Shown: piece after piece, positions 26,238 to 35,639 of the stretch | Numbering within the stretch: the first letter of the stretch is position 1 | Layout of the letters: each line of letters begins with the position of its first letter | Assembly (NCBI RefSeq): GCF_000422365.1 | Contig: NZ_AULQ01000010.1 | Span: 1-64,000 of the forward strand | Source: Mesoflavibacter zeaxanthinifaciens DSM 18436 | GTDB taxonomy: Bacteria > Bacteroidota > Bacteroidia > Flavobacteriales > Flavobacteriaceae | Length of the DNA: 64,000 bases | Direction of reading: 5' to 3' | Translations under genes and position numbers: made by a program | The notes under the pieces: generated by a model | What the model saw: only the letters and a program-made list of their open reading frames with translations | The model's database searches: none | What the model was told of the DNA's origin: nothing

Positions 26238-28910
26238 TTAATCAGATTTCTTCTTTTTTCCAAAAAGTCCTCCTAACACGTCTTTTACATTATTTTTAGT
26301 TTTTGTAGAATCTGTTTTTGTCGAGTCTTTTGGTTTGTTTCCGCCTAGAAGTCCGCCAATAACATCTTTTACAGGATTGTTAGTAGTGGTTGATGTACTG
26401 TCACTACTTTGATTGTTGTTGTTTAAAATGTTACCAATAGCATCATTAAGCTTGCCTTTACCTTGGTTTATTAATTTTTGTTTTTGAATTTCGACTAACT
26501 GCTGTGTTAATGTTTTTACACCGCTAGTTAAGTCTGTAGACACTTGCGGTTTTGTTGTGTTACCAGAAACAGATGCGGTTACAGGTATTGTAATATTGTT
26601 TACTGCAGGATCGTTAATTTTATTTATTAGTGCGTTTACATCGCTTCCTAAATACTTTGCAGGTACATCAATAACTACTTGATAGTTCATTGTGTTGCTA
26701 AAAGAATGCGATCCGCCAATTGTCATTTTTATGTCCTTATATTTTATATCAAACGGTTGTACATTGACTTGACCATTATTAAAAGATAATTTTGCGGTAA
26801 GGTCTTTTAAATTAAGCTTACTAAAGTCTAAAAAGCTTAATTTGTTTTCTAAAGCTGTAAATAGCTGTTCGTTTTTAGGCTTAAATTCTCCAGTTAATAA
26901 TTCCGCGAAAGCGTCACCCGAAATTGTATTTAAAATAGGTGTAAAATCTTGACCTAATGTACCAGAAATATCAATAGAGCTGTTAAGTTTTCCTTCTAAA
27001 GCTTTAGCGATAGGCGCTAACGCTTGTAACATATCCAAGCCATTAAATGATTCTGAAATATTAAAGTTAGAAGCACCAAGTTGCATCTTAAATGTAGACT
27101 GCTCTTTTGTGGTGTCCACTAAACCGTTTAAGCTTAAATTACCATCAAAAATACTTGAAGTCATATTGTTTAACTGCGCTTTACCATCAGCTATATTTAA
27201 GCTTCCTTTTACGTTTTTTAGAGTAAGATTGTCATAAACTACAGTAGTTGCATTTGCTGTTACATTACAATCTAAAAATTCTGGGATTTTTAATGCAGTA
27301 TCTGGTTCTGTACTTTGATTTACAGGTGCTTCGCTACCGCCTTCTATCATAAAGTCGCTAACTACAAATTTGTTTGAGTTGACATTAAAATCTCCTTTTA
27401 GCTTTTTATCACTTAATAAAAAGCTAAGTAAATTATTTATGGTACCTGTTGCGTTTAAATCAGACTGTCCTGTTGTTGCATTAAATTTATCTAGTTTTAT
27501 GGTGCCAGGATTAAAATTAACTTCTGCGTTGCTTATATTAATTGGATTTACAATATCTGCTGAAGAAAACTCAAATCCACTAACGCTAACCATACCGTTG
27601 TTTTTAATGCGTTCGTATGCATTAGTTTCGATAGCATTCATATCAAAACTGGTATTTAATTTAGCTTTTAAAATACCTTTTAATTCATTCTCAAGTTCAA
27701 TTGGGTACGCTTTTGTAATATTAGCTAAATTTAAAACACCATCAATATTAGCGTTTACTAACATGTTAGTCGTTAGATTTTTTATAGTAGCCGAACTCTT
27801 AAAAACATCTTGGTCTATTTTAAAATTAAGCGCATTTAAGTTAACGTAAGTATCGTCTACTAAACCAGTTTCATTTTTTATTTGTGCGTTAATATTAATG
27901 TTTTCTACTCGTTTTGGTAGATCTGCAAATTTAAAAGATGCATTATCAGATAGAATATTAATATCTAAAGTAGGTATGGTTTCTTCAGTTACTTTTCCTT
28001 TAATAACTCCGTTTACTTTAAAGTTTCCTGTAGTATTAACGTTGTCTAAGTTTTTAGCATAGGTCTTTGGGATAACTGCTAAAAACTCTTTAAATGAAGA
28101 GCCAGGATTTTCAAAAGAAATATCAATCTCTTGTCCTTCTTCAAGTTGCTTTACGTAACCTTTAAATTGTAAAGGTAAATCATTTACAAAACCTTCGTTG
28201 TCTTTAAATGTATAGGTTTGATTAGGTATATCTAAATCTATTAAAGCATCAAGTTTGATTAGATTATTGCTTAAATATTCTGTGCTATCAAGGCTGAAAG
28301 TTACGTTGGCTTCGGTTTTTGTGTCTAATTCGGAAGTGTCTCCAGAAAAGGTTCCGTTACCTGTATGATTAATGTTGGTAACTTTTATTAGTGTATTAGC
28401 GCTTTCATCTATATAATTAAAAGCACTATTATTTATGCTGTAATTTTCAATATCAAAAGCAAAACCATCATTATTTGAAGTGTCAGGTGATGTATTGTTG
28501 GTGTTTTCTTTTGCAATGTCCCAATTTACTTGTCCATCTTTGTTTGTTTTTAAATTAATTAAGGCGTCATCAACATTTATGCTGTTTACTATAATTGGAT
28601 CTTCGCTAGCGGTTTTAAAAAGTTCTTTAACAGACATATCTAAGGATAGCTGTTTTACTCTAGCTAAAGTATCATTTTTAAAAGGCTCAAAATTGGTGAT
28701 AACTAAGTTGTCTAAAGTCACATTAGCTTGTGGGAAGCTTCTAATAAAACTTAAGTCTACATCATTAAATTCAACTTTTGCATTTACATTGTTGTTAATG
28801 AAATTTTTAACCATATCCTTTATTTGACTTTGAAAAATAAACGGACTAGCTATTAAAAGTAGAAGTAGAATTAAAAATGAAATTCCGATAATTTTAAGCT
28901 TTTTCTTCAT
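26238..28910 (-). CDS. AsmA family protein
   Basis: 890 residues. One N-terminal membrane helix (about 5-27) is followed by a very long beta-rich region with the AsmA start ('FINNNVNAKVEFNDVDLSFIRSFPQANVTLDNLVITN') and the AsmA C-terminal motif ('LTAKLSFNNGQVNVQPFDIKYKDIKMTIGGSHSFSNTMNYQVVIDVP'). AsmA-like proteins form hydrophobic-groove bridges thought to carry phospholipids between the two membranes. The C-terminal ~90 residues are a Ser/Thr/Asn linker carrying a tandem motif 'VKDVxGGLxG' (two copies) and a Lys-rich end. It is a single-gene unit between rpoD and the queuosine transporter; the role is inferred from family. Confidence 0.88.
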   Translation of the reverse strand: MKKKLKIIGISFLILLLLLIASPFIFQSQIKDMVKNFINNNVNAKVEFNDVDLSFIRSFPQANVTLDNLVITNFEPFKNDTLARVKQLSLDMSVKELFKTASEDPIIVNSINVDDALINLKTNKDGQVNWDIAKENTNNTSPDTSNNDGFAFDIENYSINNSAFNYIDESANTLIKVTNINHTGNGTFSGDTSELDTKTEANVTFSLDSTEYLSNNLIKLDALIDLDIPNQTYTFKDNEGFVNDLPLQFKGYVKQLEEGQEIDISFENPGSSFKEFLAVIPKTYAKNLDNVNTTGNFKVNGVIKGKVTEETIPTLDINILSDNASFKFADLPKRVENININAQIKNETGLVDDTYVNLNALNFKIDQDVFKSSATIKNLTTNMLVNANIDGVLNLANITKAYPIELENELKGILKAKLNTSFDMNAIETNAYERIKNNGMVSVSGFEFSSADIVNPINISNAEVNFNPGTIKLDKFNATTGQSDLNATGTINNLLSFLLSDKKLKGDFNVNSNKFVVSDFMIEGGSEAPVNQSTEPDTALKIPEFLDCNVTANATTVVYDNLTLKNVKGSLNIADGKAQLNNMTSSIFDGNLSLNGLVDTTKEQSTFKMQLGASNFNISESFNGLDMLQALAPIAKALEGKLNSSIDISGTLGQDFTPILNTISGDAFAELLTGEFKPKNEQLFTALENKLSFLDFSKLNLKDLTAKLSFNNGQVNVQPFDIKYKDIKMTIGGSHSFSNTMNYQVVIDVPAKYLGSDVNALINKINDPAVNNITIPVTASVSGNTTKPQVSTDLTSGVKTLTQQLVEIQKQKLINQGKGKLNDAIGNILNNNNQSSDSTSTTTNNPVKDVIGGLLGGNKPKDSTKTDSTKTKNNVKDVLGGLFGKKKKSD

Positions 28911-29004
28911 GAGAACTTTTTAAGTTGAATTTTCATACGAATTTACGTATTAAAATAGGTAAAAAGATCTTGATAAGCTTAGATTTAATATAAGTTTAGC
29001 ATTT

Positions 29005-29709
29005 TTAAAGTAGATTTATCTCTTCGTTAACTTTAAGCTTAAAACGCTTTCTAAAAAGATATACACCTAAGTACAAAAATGGTGTGTCGATGATGGCTAT
29101 AAAAACCTTAAATAAAAAACCGCTAATCAATAATCCAGCAAATTTATCCCAACCAATTTCACCAAAAGAACACAGTAAAAATAAAACTGAAAAGGTGTCT
29201 ACAAACTGAGATAAAAAAGTAGAGCAATTATTACGCAGCCAAAGCATTTTTCCATTGGTTAATCGTTTCCAAAAGTGATAAATCTGAATATCTACAAGTT
29301 GCGCTAATAAATAGGCCATCATACTGGCAAATACAGCAATAATAGTGTTGCCAAATACTGTGGTAAAAAGAGAATTGTTAACAGGCGACCAACTTGTAGC
29401 AGGAACAAGATTGGCGGTGTAAACTATTAATAAAGAAAAAATTGAAGCAAAAATACCAGCAATTACAATTTGGTTTGCACGTTTTTTACCATAAATTTCA
29501 CTAATTAAATCGGTGATTAAAAAGGTAATTGGGTAAGGAAGAATACCAACAGAAATCTCAAATAACTTAGCGCCAAAAATTTCAATATCAAAAGGATGCC
29601 AATAAAAAAACTTCTGAAAAATTAGGTTAGAAACCACCAAAGAGGTTATAAATAAGGCACCTAAAAACAGGTAGATTTTTTGAGCAGCTAGTTTGTCTTT
29701 TAAGGTCAT
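29005..29709 (-). CDS. Queuosine precursor transporter (YhhQ family)
   Basis: 234 residues with about six membrane helices and the family blocks 'GILPYPITFLITDLISEIYGKK', 'FASMMAYLLAQLVDIQIYHFWKR' and 'WLRNNCSTFLSQFVDTFSVLFLLCSFG'. YhhQ/QPTR proteins import preQ0 or preQ1 for queuosine in tRNA (family knowledge). The gene lies alone on the minus strand, 71 bp divergent from the FolK-dNK gene. No other queuosine gene is visible in the window, so the precursor actually imported cannot be judged here. Length and helix count are normal. Confidence 0.92.
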   Translation of the reverse strand: MTLKDKLAAQKIYLFLGALFITSLVVSNLIFQKFFYWHPFDIEIFGAKLFEISVGILPYPITFLITDLISEIYGKKRANQIVIAGIFASIFSLLIVYTANLVPATSWSPVNNSLFTTVFGNTIIAVFASMMAYLLAQLVDIQIYHFWKRLTNGKMLWLRNNCSTFLSQFVDTFSVLFLLCSFGEIGWDKFAGLLISGFLFKVFIAIIDTPFLYLGVYLFRKRFKLKVNEEINLL

Positions 29710-29780
29710 AAAAACTTATTAACAGTTTGTGTAAAGATAAGGACTAAGTGAATTTCTTTTAGTTATTTTGTCAAAGATTT

Positions 29781-30932
29781 ATGAAGGATTCTAAAACCAT
29801 ATACATAGCATTAGGTAGTAATAAAGGCGATAAGTTTAAAAATTTACAACTTGCGGTAGATGCTATTTTTGAAAAAATTGGCACAATAATTAGTATTTCA
29901 AAAGTCTATCAAAGTCAAGCAATGGGCTTTGAAGGCGATGATTTTTTAAATACATGCATAGTTGTAAATACAAAACTAACACCTAAAAAAGTACTTAAAA
30001 CGCTTCAAGACATTGAAGTGAAATTAGGTCGAACACCTAAAAAAAGTGAAAGTTACGAGTCTAGAGAAATCGATCTAGATATAATCTTTTTTGAAGATGA
30101 AATTTTAGATGAAAGTAACTTGGTAATTCCTCACCCAGAAGCTCATAAACGTAAATTTGTTTTAGAACCCTTAAAACTAATTGCAGCTAAAACAGAACAT
30201 CCAGTTTTAGAAAAAACAGTTGAGCAACTTTATGAAGCTTGCGAAGATCAAACCGTTTTAGAACCTTATAATATCTGGCTAAAAAACCCAATTAAGCAGT
30301 ATAAATTATCTAAAAACAACTACATAGCTATTGAAGGTAATATTGGCGCAGGTAAAACAAGTTTGTCAACACAAATTGCATCAGATTTTAATGCAAAATT
30401 AATTTTAGAGCGTTTTGCAGACAATCCGTTTTTACCAAAGTTTTATAAAGAGCCAAATCGCTACGCGTTTACTTTAGAGATGTCTTTTTTGGCAGATCGC
30501 TACCAGCAAATTAGTGATGATTTAAGTCAACTAGATTTGTTTAAAGATTTTATTGTTAGCGATTACGACGTGTTTAAATCTTTAATTTTTTCAAAAATTA
30601 CGCTACAACCAGACGAGTTTAAATTATACCGAAAGTTATTTTATTTGATGTATAAAGATATTGCAAAGCCTGATTTGTATGTGTATTTATATCAAAATAC
30701 TGAGCGTTTACAGGCTAATATAAAAAAAAGAGGTAGAAAATACGAAAGCGAAATAGCAGACGATTATTTAGAAAAAATTAATGCAGGTTATTTAGATTTC
30801 TTAAAAAGTCAGTCAGATTTTAATGTGAAAATTATTGATATTTCTGATAAAGATTTTGTGAAAAATAGAGCAGACTATTTATGGCTTTTAAACGAAATAA
30901 ATAATGGAGTACAAGATAGTCAAGACCGATAA
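29781..30932 (+). CDS. folK: FolK - deoxynucleoside kinase fusion protein
   Basis: 383 residues in one frame. Residues ~1-160 are 6-hydroxymethyl-7,8-dihydropterin pyrophosphokinase: 'IALGSNKGDKFKNLQLAVDAI', 'SKVYQSQAMGF', 'SYESREIDLDIIFFED' and 'IPHPEAHKRKFVLEPL'. FolK commits the pterin to folate. Residues ~180-383 are a deoxynucleoside kinase with P-loop G186-NIGAGK-T193 and lid 'KKRGRKYESEI'. The D/E-R motif that normally follows the specificity region reads S260-D-Y-D here, without arginine, unlike the free kinase at 57659 (D78-R79). Substrate specificity of the kinase half may therefore differ or be lost. The 3' end overlaps the next gene by 29 bases. Confidence 0.93.
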   Translation: MKDSKTIYIALGSNKGDKFKNLQLAVDAIFEKIGTIISISKVYQSQAMGFEGDDFLNTCIVVNTKLTPKKVLKTLQDIEVKLGRTPKKSESYESREIDLDIIFFEDEILDESNLVIPHPEAHKRKFVLEPLKLIAAKTEHPVLEKTVEQLYEACEDQTVLEPYNIWLKNPIKQYKLSKNNYIAIEGNIGAGKTSLSTQIASDFNAKLILERFADNPFLPKFYKEPNRYAFTLEMSFLADRYQQISDDLSQLDLFKDFIVSDYDVFKSLIFSKITLQPDEFKLYRKLFYLMYKDIAKPDLYVYLYQNTERLQANIKKRGRKYESEIADDYLEKINAGYLDFLKSQSDFNVKIIDISDKDFVKNRADYLWLLNEINNGVQDSQDR

Positions 30933-31383
30933 AATTTTAATTGTAGGTTTAAGTGCAACTGCCAATTTTTTAAATACTAATCAAATAACTGGTCAGTTAG
31001 CAAGACAATTTATGCCAAGAGTTGAAGAAGTAACACATAGAAAAGACAACTTTAAATTGTCACTTCATAAATACTCAAGTTTTAATATTTCAGAATTTAA
31101 TCCTAATCAAACGTTTCAAAAATGGATAGGTTTAGAGGTAGATAACTTACAATCTGTGCCAGAACATATGAAAACTTTAACTATAGATCCTGGCAGATAT
31201 TTAGTAGTAAATTTTGAAGGAACTATAGAAGCGTTTGTAAACTTTTGGCAAGACCTTCATTTTAATTGGCTACCAAATTCAGAATTTGAAATAGATAACA
31301 GACCACATTTTGAAAGACTTGGTCCAGATTATAACCCAAATCAAGCTGTAAATAAGGAAGAAATTTGGATTCCCATTAAGTAG
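30904..31383 (+). CDS. GyrI-like / effector-binding domain protein
   Basis: 159 residues in a single domain: a two-repeat alpha/beta layout 'LWLPxxxFExDxxPHFERLG..' ends in 'KEEIWIPIK', the SOUL/GyrI-like family pattern ('RYLVVNFEGTIEAFVNFWQDLHFNWLPNSEFEID'). E. coli GyrI inhibits gyrase, but most members are ligand-binding modules without known ligand. It starts inside the FolK-dNK gene (29-base overlap, different frame), so expression is likely coupled. No DNA-binding domain is present. Family call moderate; role unknown. It is convergent with the TrmH-like gene, with 21 bp between stops. Confidence 0.8.
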   Translation: MEYKIVKTDKILIVGLSATANFLNTNQITGQLARQFMPRVEEVTHRKDNFKLSLHKYSSFNISEFNPNQTFQKWIGLEVDNLQSVPEHMKTLTIDPGRYLVVNFEGTIEAFVNFWQDLHFNWLPNSEFEIDNRPHFERLGPDYNPNQAVNKEEIWIPIK

Positions 31384-31404
31384 AAGTTAGGTTGTCGAAA
31401 ACCT

Positions 31405-31950
31405 TTAATTTTCAACATTCAAACCTTTCAACTTACTAAATACATCCCAAACTACAACGCCACAACTTACGCTAATATTTAAAGAGTGTTTAGTGCCATA
31501 TTGCGGTATTTCAATAACATTATCACTAGTATTAACTACTTTTTGAGAGACACCTTTTACTTCGTTACCAAAAACTAACGCGTATTTAGTATTTACTTCT
31601 GGTGTAAACTGGTCTAGCATAACTGCATTTTCGGCTTGTTCTACACTTAAAACTTTGCAATTTTCGGCTTTAAGTTTTTCAACTAATTCAATAGTGTTTT
31701 CTACATATTCCCAATCAACAGTTTCTGTACTTCCCAATGCAGTTTTATGTATGTCTTTATGTGGTGGCGTAGCTGTAATTCCGCAGAGATAAATTTTTTC
31801 AACTAAAAACGCATCACTTGTTCTAAATACACTACCAATATTATTTAAACTTCTAATATTGTCTAACACAATAATAATAGGTGTTTTTTTAGAGTGTTTA
31901 AAATCTTCAACACTTAGTCGGTCTAGTTCGCTGTTTTTTAGTTTTCTCAT
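31405..31950 (-). CDS. TrmH/SpoU family RNA methyltransferase
   Basis: 181 residues from ATG 31950. A TTG at 31986 would add twelve residues but starts inside a terminator stem, so it was rejected. The SPOUT motifs are present: motif 1 'IIVLDNIRSLNNIGSVFRTSDAF', motif 2 'ALVFGNEVKGVSQKVV' and motif 3 'EIPQYGTKHSLNISVSCGVVVWDVF'. SpoU enzymes methylate ribose 2'-OH groups in tRNA or rRNA using AdoMet. The exact target is unknown, and the short length leaves no N-terminal RNA-binding domain. It lies downstream of DUF1573 on the same strand but behind that gene's terminator. Confidence 0.92.
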   Translation of the reverse strand: MRKLKNSELDRLSVEDFKHSKKTPIIIVLDNIRSLNNIGSVFRTSDAFLVEKIYLCGITATPPHKDIHKTALGSTETVDWEYVENTIELVEKLKAENCKVLSVEQAENAVMLDQFTPEVNTKYALVFGNEVKGVSQKVVNTSDNVIEIPQYGTKHSLNISVSCGVVVWDVFSKLKGLNVEN

Positions 31951-31967
31951 ATTGCAAATATTCAAAA

Positions 31968-31996
31968 AAAAACTTCCTTTTTTCAAAGGAAGTTTT
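31968..31996 (-). terminator. Intrinsic terminator after the DUF1573 gene
   Basis: Stem AACTTCCTTT/AAAGGAAGTT (31971-31980, 31985-31994), loop TTTC, with an A8-9 run on the left that reads as T8-9 on the minus strand. It decides the TrmH start at 31950. Confidence 0.85.
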
Positions 31997-32019
31997 AATA
32001 AAAAGTATTTAAATAAGGT

Positions 32020-32484
32020 TTAATGTACCTCTTCTTTAGTTTCTGTTTCTTTCGTTTCTTCAACTTTTGGCTTAACAGTTCCTTTAATTCTTAATCTAAC
32101 AGTAGCCGAGTTAACAGCATTTGTAGTTAATGTAACTGTTTTAGAAAAACCACCAGTTCTGTTTGTTGCGTAACGTACTTTAATAACATCAGATTCTCCT
32201 GGCGCAATTGGTGTTCTTGGCCAAGTTGGTACTGTACAACCACAAGATCCTTTGGCGTTTGTGATTACTAATGGAGTGTCACCTGTATTTGTAAATTTAA
32301 ATTCTCTATTTCCATCTGCACCATTTTCAATTGTACCATAGTCTATTGTTTTAGATTCAAATTCAATTTTTGCGCCTTTAGTATTGGTTGCTGCTTTAAC
32401 AGTTTCTGTTTTTTCTGCTGTTTGAGCAACACTTAATGTTAATATTCCGATTAAAGCGAAGCTTAACAATATTATTTTTTTCAT
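32020..32484 (-). CDS. DUF1573 domain-containing secreted protein
   Basis: 154 residues. A signal peptide (1-20, 'LIGILTLSVAQ') is followed by one Ig-like DUF1573 domain: 'FESKTIDYGTIENGADGNREFKFTNTGDTPLVITNAKGSCGCTVPTWPRTPIAPGE', with the characteristic SCGC turn and 'IKVRYATNRTGGFSKTVTLTTNA'. The protein ends in a Glu/Thr/Lys tail. Members are abundant exported proteins of Bacteroidetes with no proven role. It is divergent from mutS across 144 bp. Function unknown; the fold assignment is firm. Confidence 0.93.
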   Translation of the reverse strand: MKKIILLSFALIGILTLSVAQTAEKTETVKAATNTKGAKIEFESKTIDYGTIENGADGNREFKFTNTGDTPLVITNAKGSCGCTVPTWPRTPIAPGESDVIKVRYATNRTGGFSKTVTLTTNAVNSATVRLRIKGTVKPKVEETKETETKEEVH

Positions 32485-32628
32485 GATAAATAATTATAGG
32501 ATTATTAGACAAATTTAGAAAAATAGATATACTTCTTTGGTTAATTAAATAATAATTTAAACATCGTTTTATAGCATCTGGTAAATTGATTAAATTCGCA
32601 ATCAAACCAAAATCAAAATATATTCCCT

Positions 32629-35241
32629 TTGGCAGCAAAATCTAAAACCAAAAAAGTAACTCCATTAATGAAGCAGTACAACGCTATAAAAGCGAAATAC
32701 CCTGATGCTTTATTACTGTTTAGAGTTGGAGATTTTTATGAAACTTTTGGAGAAGATGCTGTTAAAACAGCCGAAATTTTAGGTATCATTTTAACCAAAA
32801 GAGGCGCAGGAAGTGATAGTGAAACAGAATTAGCAGGTTTTCCGCATCACTCATTAAACACCTATTTACCTAAGCTGGTAAAGGCTGGAGAACGTGTTGC
32901 AATTTGTGACCAGTTAGAAGATCCTAAACAGACAAAAACCATTGTAAAACGAGGTGTAACCGAGTTGGTAACTCCTGGTGTAGCTTTAAATGATGAGGTG
33001 CTTCAGTCTAAAACAAACAACTTTTTATGTTCGGTTTATTTTGGAAAATTATCCATAGGGATTTCATTTTTAGACATCTCTACGGGCGAATTTTTAACCG
33101 CACAAGGTAATGCAGAATATATAGATAAGTTACTTCAAAATTTTAGTCCGAGTGAAGTCTTGGTTTCTAAACCAAAACGCAACAAATTTACAGAAGTATT
33201 TGGAGGTGATTTTCATACCTTTAATCTTGAAGATTGGGTATATCAAACCGATTTTGCTAATGAAACTTTGCTAAAACATTTTGATACAAAATCATTAAAA
33301 GGTTTTGGTGTAGAAGATTTAAAAGAAGGTATTATTGCAGCAGGTTCTATCTTACATTATTTAGCCGAAACGCAACATCATAAGCTAGAGCATATTACTT
33401 CAATAGCAAGAATTGCCGAAGACGATTATGTCTGGATGGATAAGTTTACGATACGTAATTTAGAGCTTTATAATTCTACCAACAACAACGCTGTAACGCT
33501 TTTAAATGTTATCGATAAGACCATATCTGCTATGGGCGGACGTATGCTTAAACGTTGGTTAGCATTACCGTTAAAACATGCAGATAAAATTAAGCAACGT
33601 CATGAGGTGGTTTCTTATTTAAAGGACAATGAAACGGTTTTACATAAAATTCAAAATTATATAAAAAACATAGGCGATTTAGAGCGTTTAATTTCTAAAA
33701 TTGCTACGCAAAAGGTAAGTCCTCGTGAGGTTATTCAACTAAAAAACTCATTAGAAGCAATTGTTCCAATAAAATCATTGGCAACCAATTGTGATAACGA
33801 ATCTTTAAAGATTATCGGTGATAATTTACAAAGCTGTAATGTGCTTCGCGAAAAGATAAAAGAAACTTTAAACGAAGACGCGCCGGTTAATGTTTTAAAA
33901 GGAAATACAATTGCAAACGGATTTTCTTCTGAATTAGATGAACTTAGAGCACTATCTACATCCGGGAAAGATTATTTAGACAAGATGTTAGAGCGAGAGA
34001 GTGAACGTACAGGTATTACTTCTCTAAAAATAGCATCTAACAACGTATTTGGTTACTATATTGAAGTAAGAAATACACATAAAGATAAAGTGCCAGAAGA
34101 ATGGATACGTAAGCAAACCTTAGTAAGTGCAGAGCGTTATATTACTGAAGAATTAAAAGAATACGAAGCTAAAATTTTAGGAGCAGAAGAGCGTATTCTT
34201 ACAATCGAACAGAAGTTATTTGCAGATTTGGTACAATGGATGAACCAATACATAAAACCAGTACAACAAAATGCTTATTTAATTGGGCAGTTAGACTGTT
34301 TGTGCGGTTTTTCACAATTGGCGACACAAAATAATTATGTGTATCCACAATTAGATGATTCTTTTGACTTAGAGATTAAAGATGGTCGTCATCCAGTAAT
34401 AGAAAAACAACTACCAATTGATGAACCATATATTGCAAATTCAGTATTTTTAGACAGAGAAACACAACAAATTATTATGATTACTGGACCAAATATGTCT
34501 GGTAAATCGGCAATATTACGTCAAACTGCCTTAATTGTTTTACTAGCGCAAATAGGAAGTTTTGTGCCAGCAAAAGAAGCTAGAATTGGTGTTGTAGACA
34601 AGATTTTTACACGTGTTGGAGCCAGTGATAACATTTCTATGGGAGAATCTACGTTTATGGTAGAAATGAATGAAACAGCGTCTATTCTTAACAATATTTC
34701 AAATAGAAGTTTAGTCTTGTTAGACGAAATTGGTCGCGGTACAAGTACTTACGATGGTATTTCAATAGCTTGGGCAATTAGCGAATATTTACATGAACAT
34801 CCAGCAAAACCTAAAACCCTTTTTGCAACGCATTATCACGAGTTAAATGAAATGTCAGAAACATTTAGCCGTATTAAAAACTTTAATGTTTCGGTTAAAG
34901 AGCTTAAAGATAATGTATTATTCTTACGTAAATTAATAGAAGGAGGTAGCGAACATAGTTTTGGGATACATGTTGCAAAGATGGCAGGAATGCCACAACA
35001 AGTATTACACAGAGCTAATAAAATATTAAAGAAATTAGAGAAAAGCCATTCTAGCGAAGAGCTAACAGACAAGGTTAAATCTATGCAAGATGAAATGCAA
35101 TTAAGCTTTTTTAACCTAGACGATCCACTGCTAGAAAATATTAAAGAAGAAATTTTAGAAACAGATATTGATACCTTAACACCAGTGGAAGCACTAATGA
35201 AGCTAAATGAGATTAAACGTATGTTGCTGAAAAAGAAGTAA
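32629..35241 (+). CDS. mutS: DNA mismatch repair protein MutS
   Basis: 870 residues. The start is a TTG at 32629 ('[21 protein letters not shown]'); no ATG gives the family N-terminus, so a rare start is likely. The mismatch-reading Phe-x-Glu lies in '[14 protein letters not shown]'. The ATPase has Walker A G620-PNMSGK-S627, '[18 protein letters not shown]', Walker B '[16 protein letters not shown]' and '[11 protein letters not shown]'. MutS finds base mismatches and recruits MutL. Full length, normal C-terminal beta-clamp-like end 'LDDPLLENI'. The downstream promoter for the tRNA genes begins 35 bp after its stop. Confidence 0.97.
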   Translation: MAAKSKTKKVTPLMKQYNAIKAKYPDALLLFRVGDFYETFGEDAVKTAEILGIILTKRGAGSDSETELAGFPHHSLNTYLPKLVKAGERVAICDQLEDPKQTKTIVKRGVTELVTPGVALNDEVLQSKTNNFLCSVYFGKLSIGISFLDISTGEFLTAQGNAEYIDKLLQNFSPSEVLVSKPKRNKFTEVFGGDFHTFNLEDWVYQTDFANETLLKHFDTKSLKGFGVEDLKEGIIAAGSILHYLAETQHHKLEHITSIARIAEDDYVWMDKFTIRNLELYNSTNNNAVTLLNVIDKTISAMGGRMLKRWLALPLKHADKIKQRHEVVSYLKDNETVLHKIQNYIKNIGDLERLISKIATQKVSPREVIQLKNSLEAIVPIKSLATNCDNESLKIIGDNLQSCNVLREKIKETLNEDAPVNVLKGNTIANGFSSELDELRALSTSGKDYLDKMLERESERTGITSLKIASNNVFGYYIEVRNTHKDKVPEEWIRKQTLVSAERYITEELKEYEAKILGAEERILTIEQKLFADLVQWMNQYIKPVQQNAYLIGQLDCLCGFSQLATQNNYVYPQLDDSFDLEIKDGRHPVIEKQLPIDEPYIANSVFLDRETQQIIMITGPNMSGKSAILRQTALIVLLAQIGSFVPAKEARIGVVDKIFTRVGASDNISMGESTFMVEMNETASILNNISNRSLVLLDEIGRGTSTYDGISIAWAISEYLHEHPAKPKTLFATHYHELNEMSETFSRIKNFNVSVKELKDNVLFLRKLIEGGSEHSFGIHVAKMAGMPQQVLHRANKILKKLEKSHSSEELTDKVKSMQDEMQLSFFNLDDPLLENIKEEILETDIDTLTPVEALMKLNEIKRMLLKKK

Positions 35242-35275
35242 GTAAAAATTATTTTTATTTTTTTTAAAAAAAGGC

Positions 35276-35305
35276 TTTGTAAATCGTAAATATATTTTAA
35301 ATTTG
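35276..35305 (+). promoter_or_regulatory. Promoter of the tRNA-Gly/tRNA-Leu unit
   Basis: TTTG at 35276-35279 and TAAATTTG at 35298-35305, 18 bp apart, match the Bacteroidetes consensus well. The start of transcription would be about 35311, some 35 bases before tRNA-Gly. Confidence 0.8.
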
Positions 35306-35345
35306 CATCCGCAATAGCAATATTGCTCGTTCATTAAAAAAGACT

Positions 35346-35417
35346 GCGAAAGTAGCTCAGGGGTAGAGCATCACCTTGCCAAGGTGAGGGTCGCGGGTTC
35401 AAATCCCGTCTTTCGCT
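35346..35417 (+). tRNA. tRNA-Gly (GCC)
   Basis: 72 bases. Acceptor GCGAAAG/CTTTCGC, D-arm GCTC-AGGGGTA-GAGC, anticodon stem CACCT-TGCCAAG-type arm with anticodon GCC, and a T-arm containing GGTTCAAATCC. The discriminator is T; CCA is not encoded. It shares a transcript with tRNA-Leu 29 bp downstream. Confidence 0.97.
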
Positions 35418-35446
35418 CTGATACTTTCTTTAAAATATACCAAGAT

Positions 35447-35531
35447 GCTGAAGTGGTGGAATTGGTAGACACGTTGGACTTAAAATCCAATGACCGTTTT
35501 GGTCGTGCGGGTTCAAGTCCCGCCTTCAGTA
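35447..35531 (+). tRNA. tRNA-Leu (TAA)
   Basis: 85 bases with the long variable arm typical of class II tRNA. Acceptor GCTGAAG/CTTCAGT (first pair G-T), anticodon stem TTGGA/TCCAA around the loop CTTAAAA (anticodon TAA), variable arm GACCGTTTTGGTC, T-arm GGTTCAAGTCC. Discriminator A; CCA is not encoded. Confidence 0.96.
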
Positions 35532-35532
35532 C

Positions 35533-35566
35533 AAAAGCCTTATCATTTGATAAGGCTTTTTTTTAT
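35533..35566 (+). terminator. Intrinsic terminator of the tRNA unit
   Basis: Perfect 13-bp stem AAAAGCCTTATCA/TGATAAGGCTTTT (35533-35545, 35548-35560) with a 2-base loop and T8 overall, starting one base after tRNA-Leu. Confidence 0.92.
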
Positions 35567-35588
35567 TTACAATAAGTTATAGACATAA

Positions 35589-35618
35589 AAAAAGCTCACT
35601 TAAATTTAAGTGAGCTTT
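35589..35618 (-). terminator. Intrinsic terminator after the lipoprotein gene
   Basis: The 28-base palindrome AAAGCTCACTTAAA/TTTAAGTGAGCTTT (35591-35618) has an A-run on its left that gives a T-run on the minus strand, 22 bp after the stop of the 91-residue lipoprotein. Confidence 0.88.
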
Positions 35619-35639
35619 TCAATTTAAATAGTAATTCTC

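Noticed and set aside
27370-27849. A 159-codon plus-strand open frame inside the AsmA gene
   Set aside because: It is the antisense shadow of a long, well-supported coding region; composition and lack of any family pattern argue against a real gene.
35384-35575. 63-codon plus-strand frame across the tRNA genes
   Set aside because: It runs through tRNA-Gly and tRNA-Leu, whose cloverleaf parts explain the sequence.
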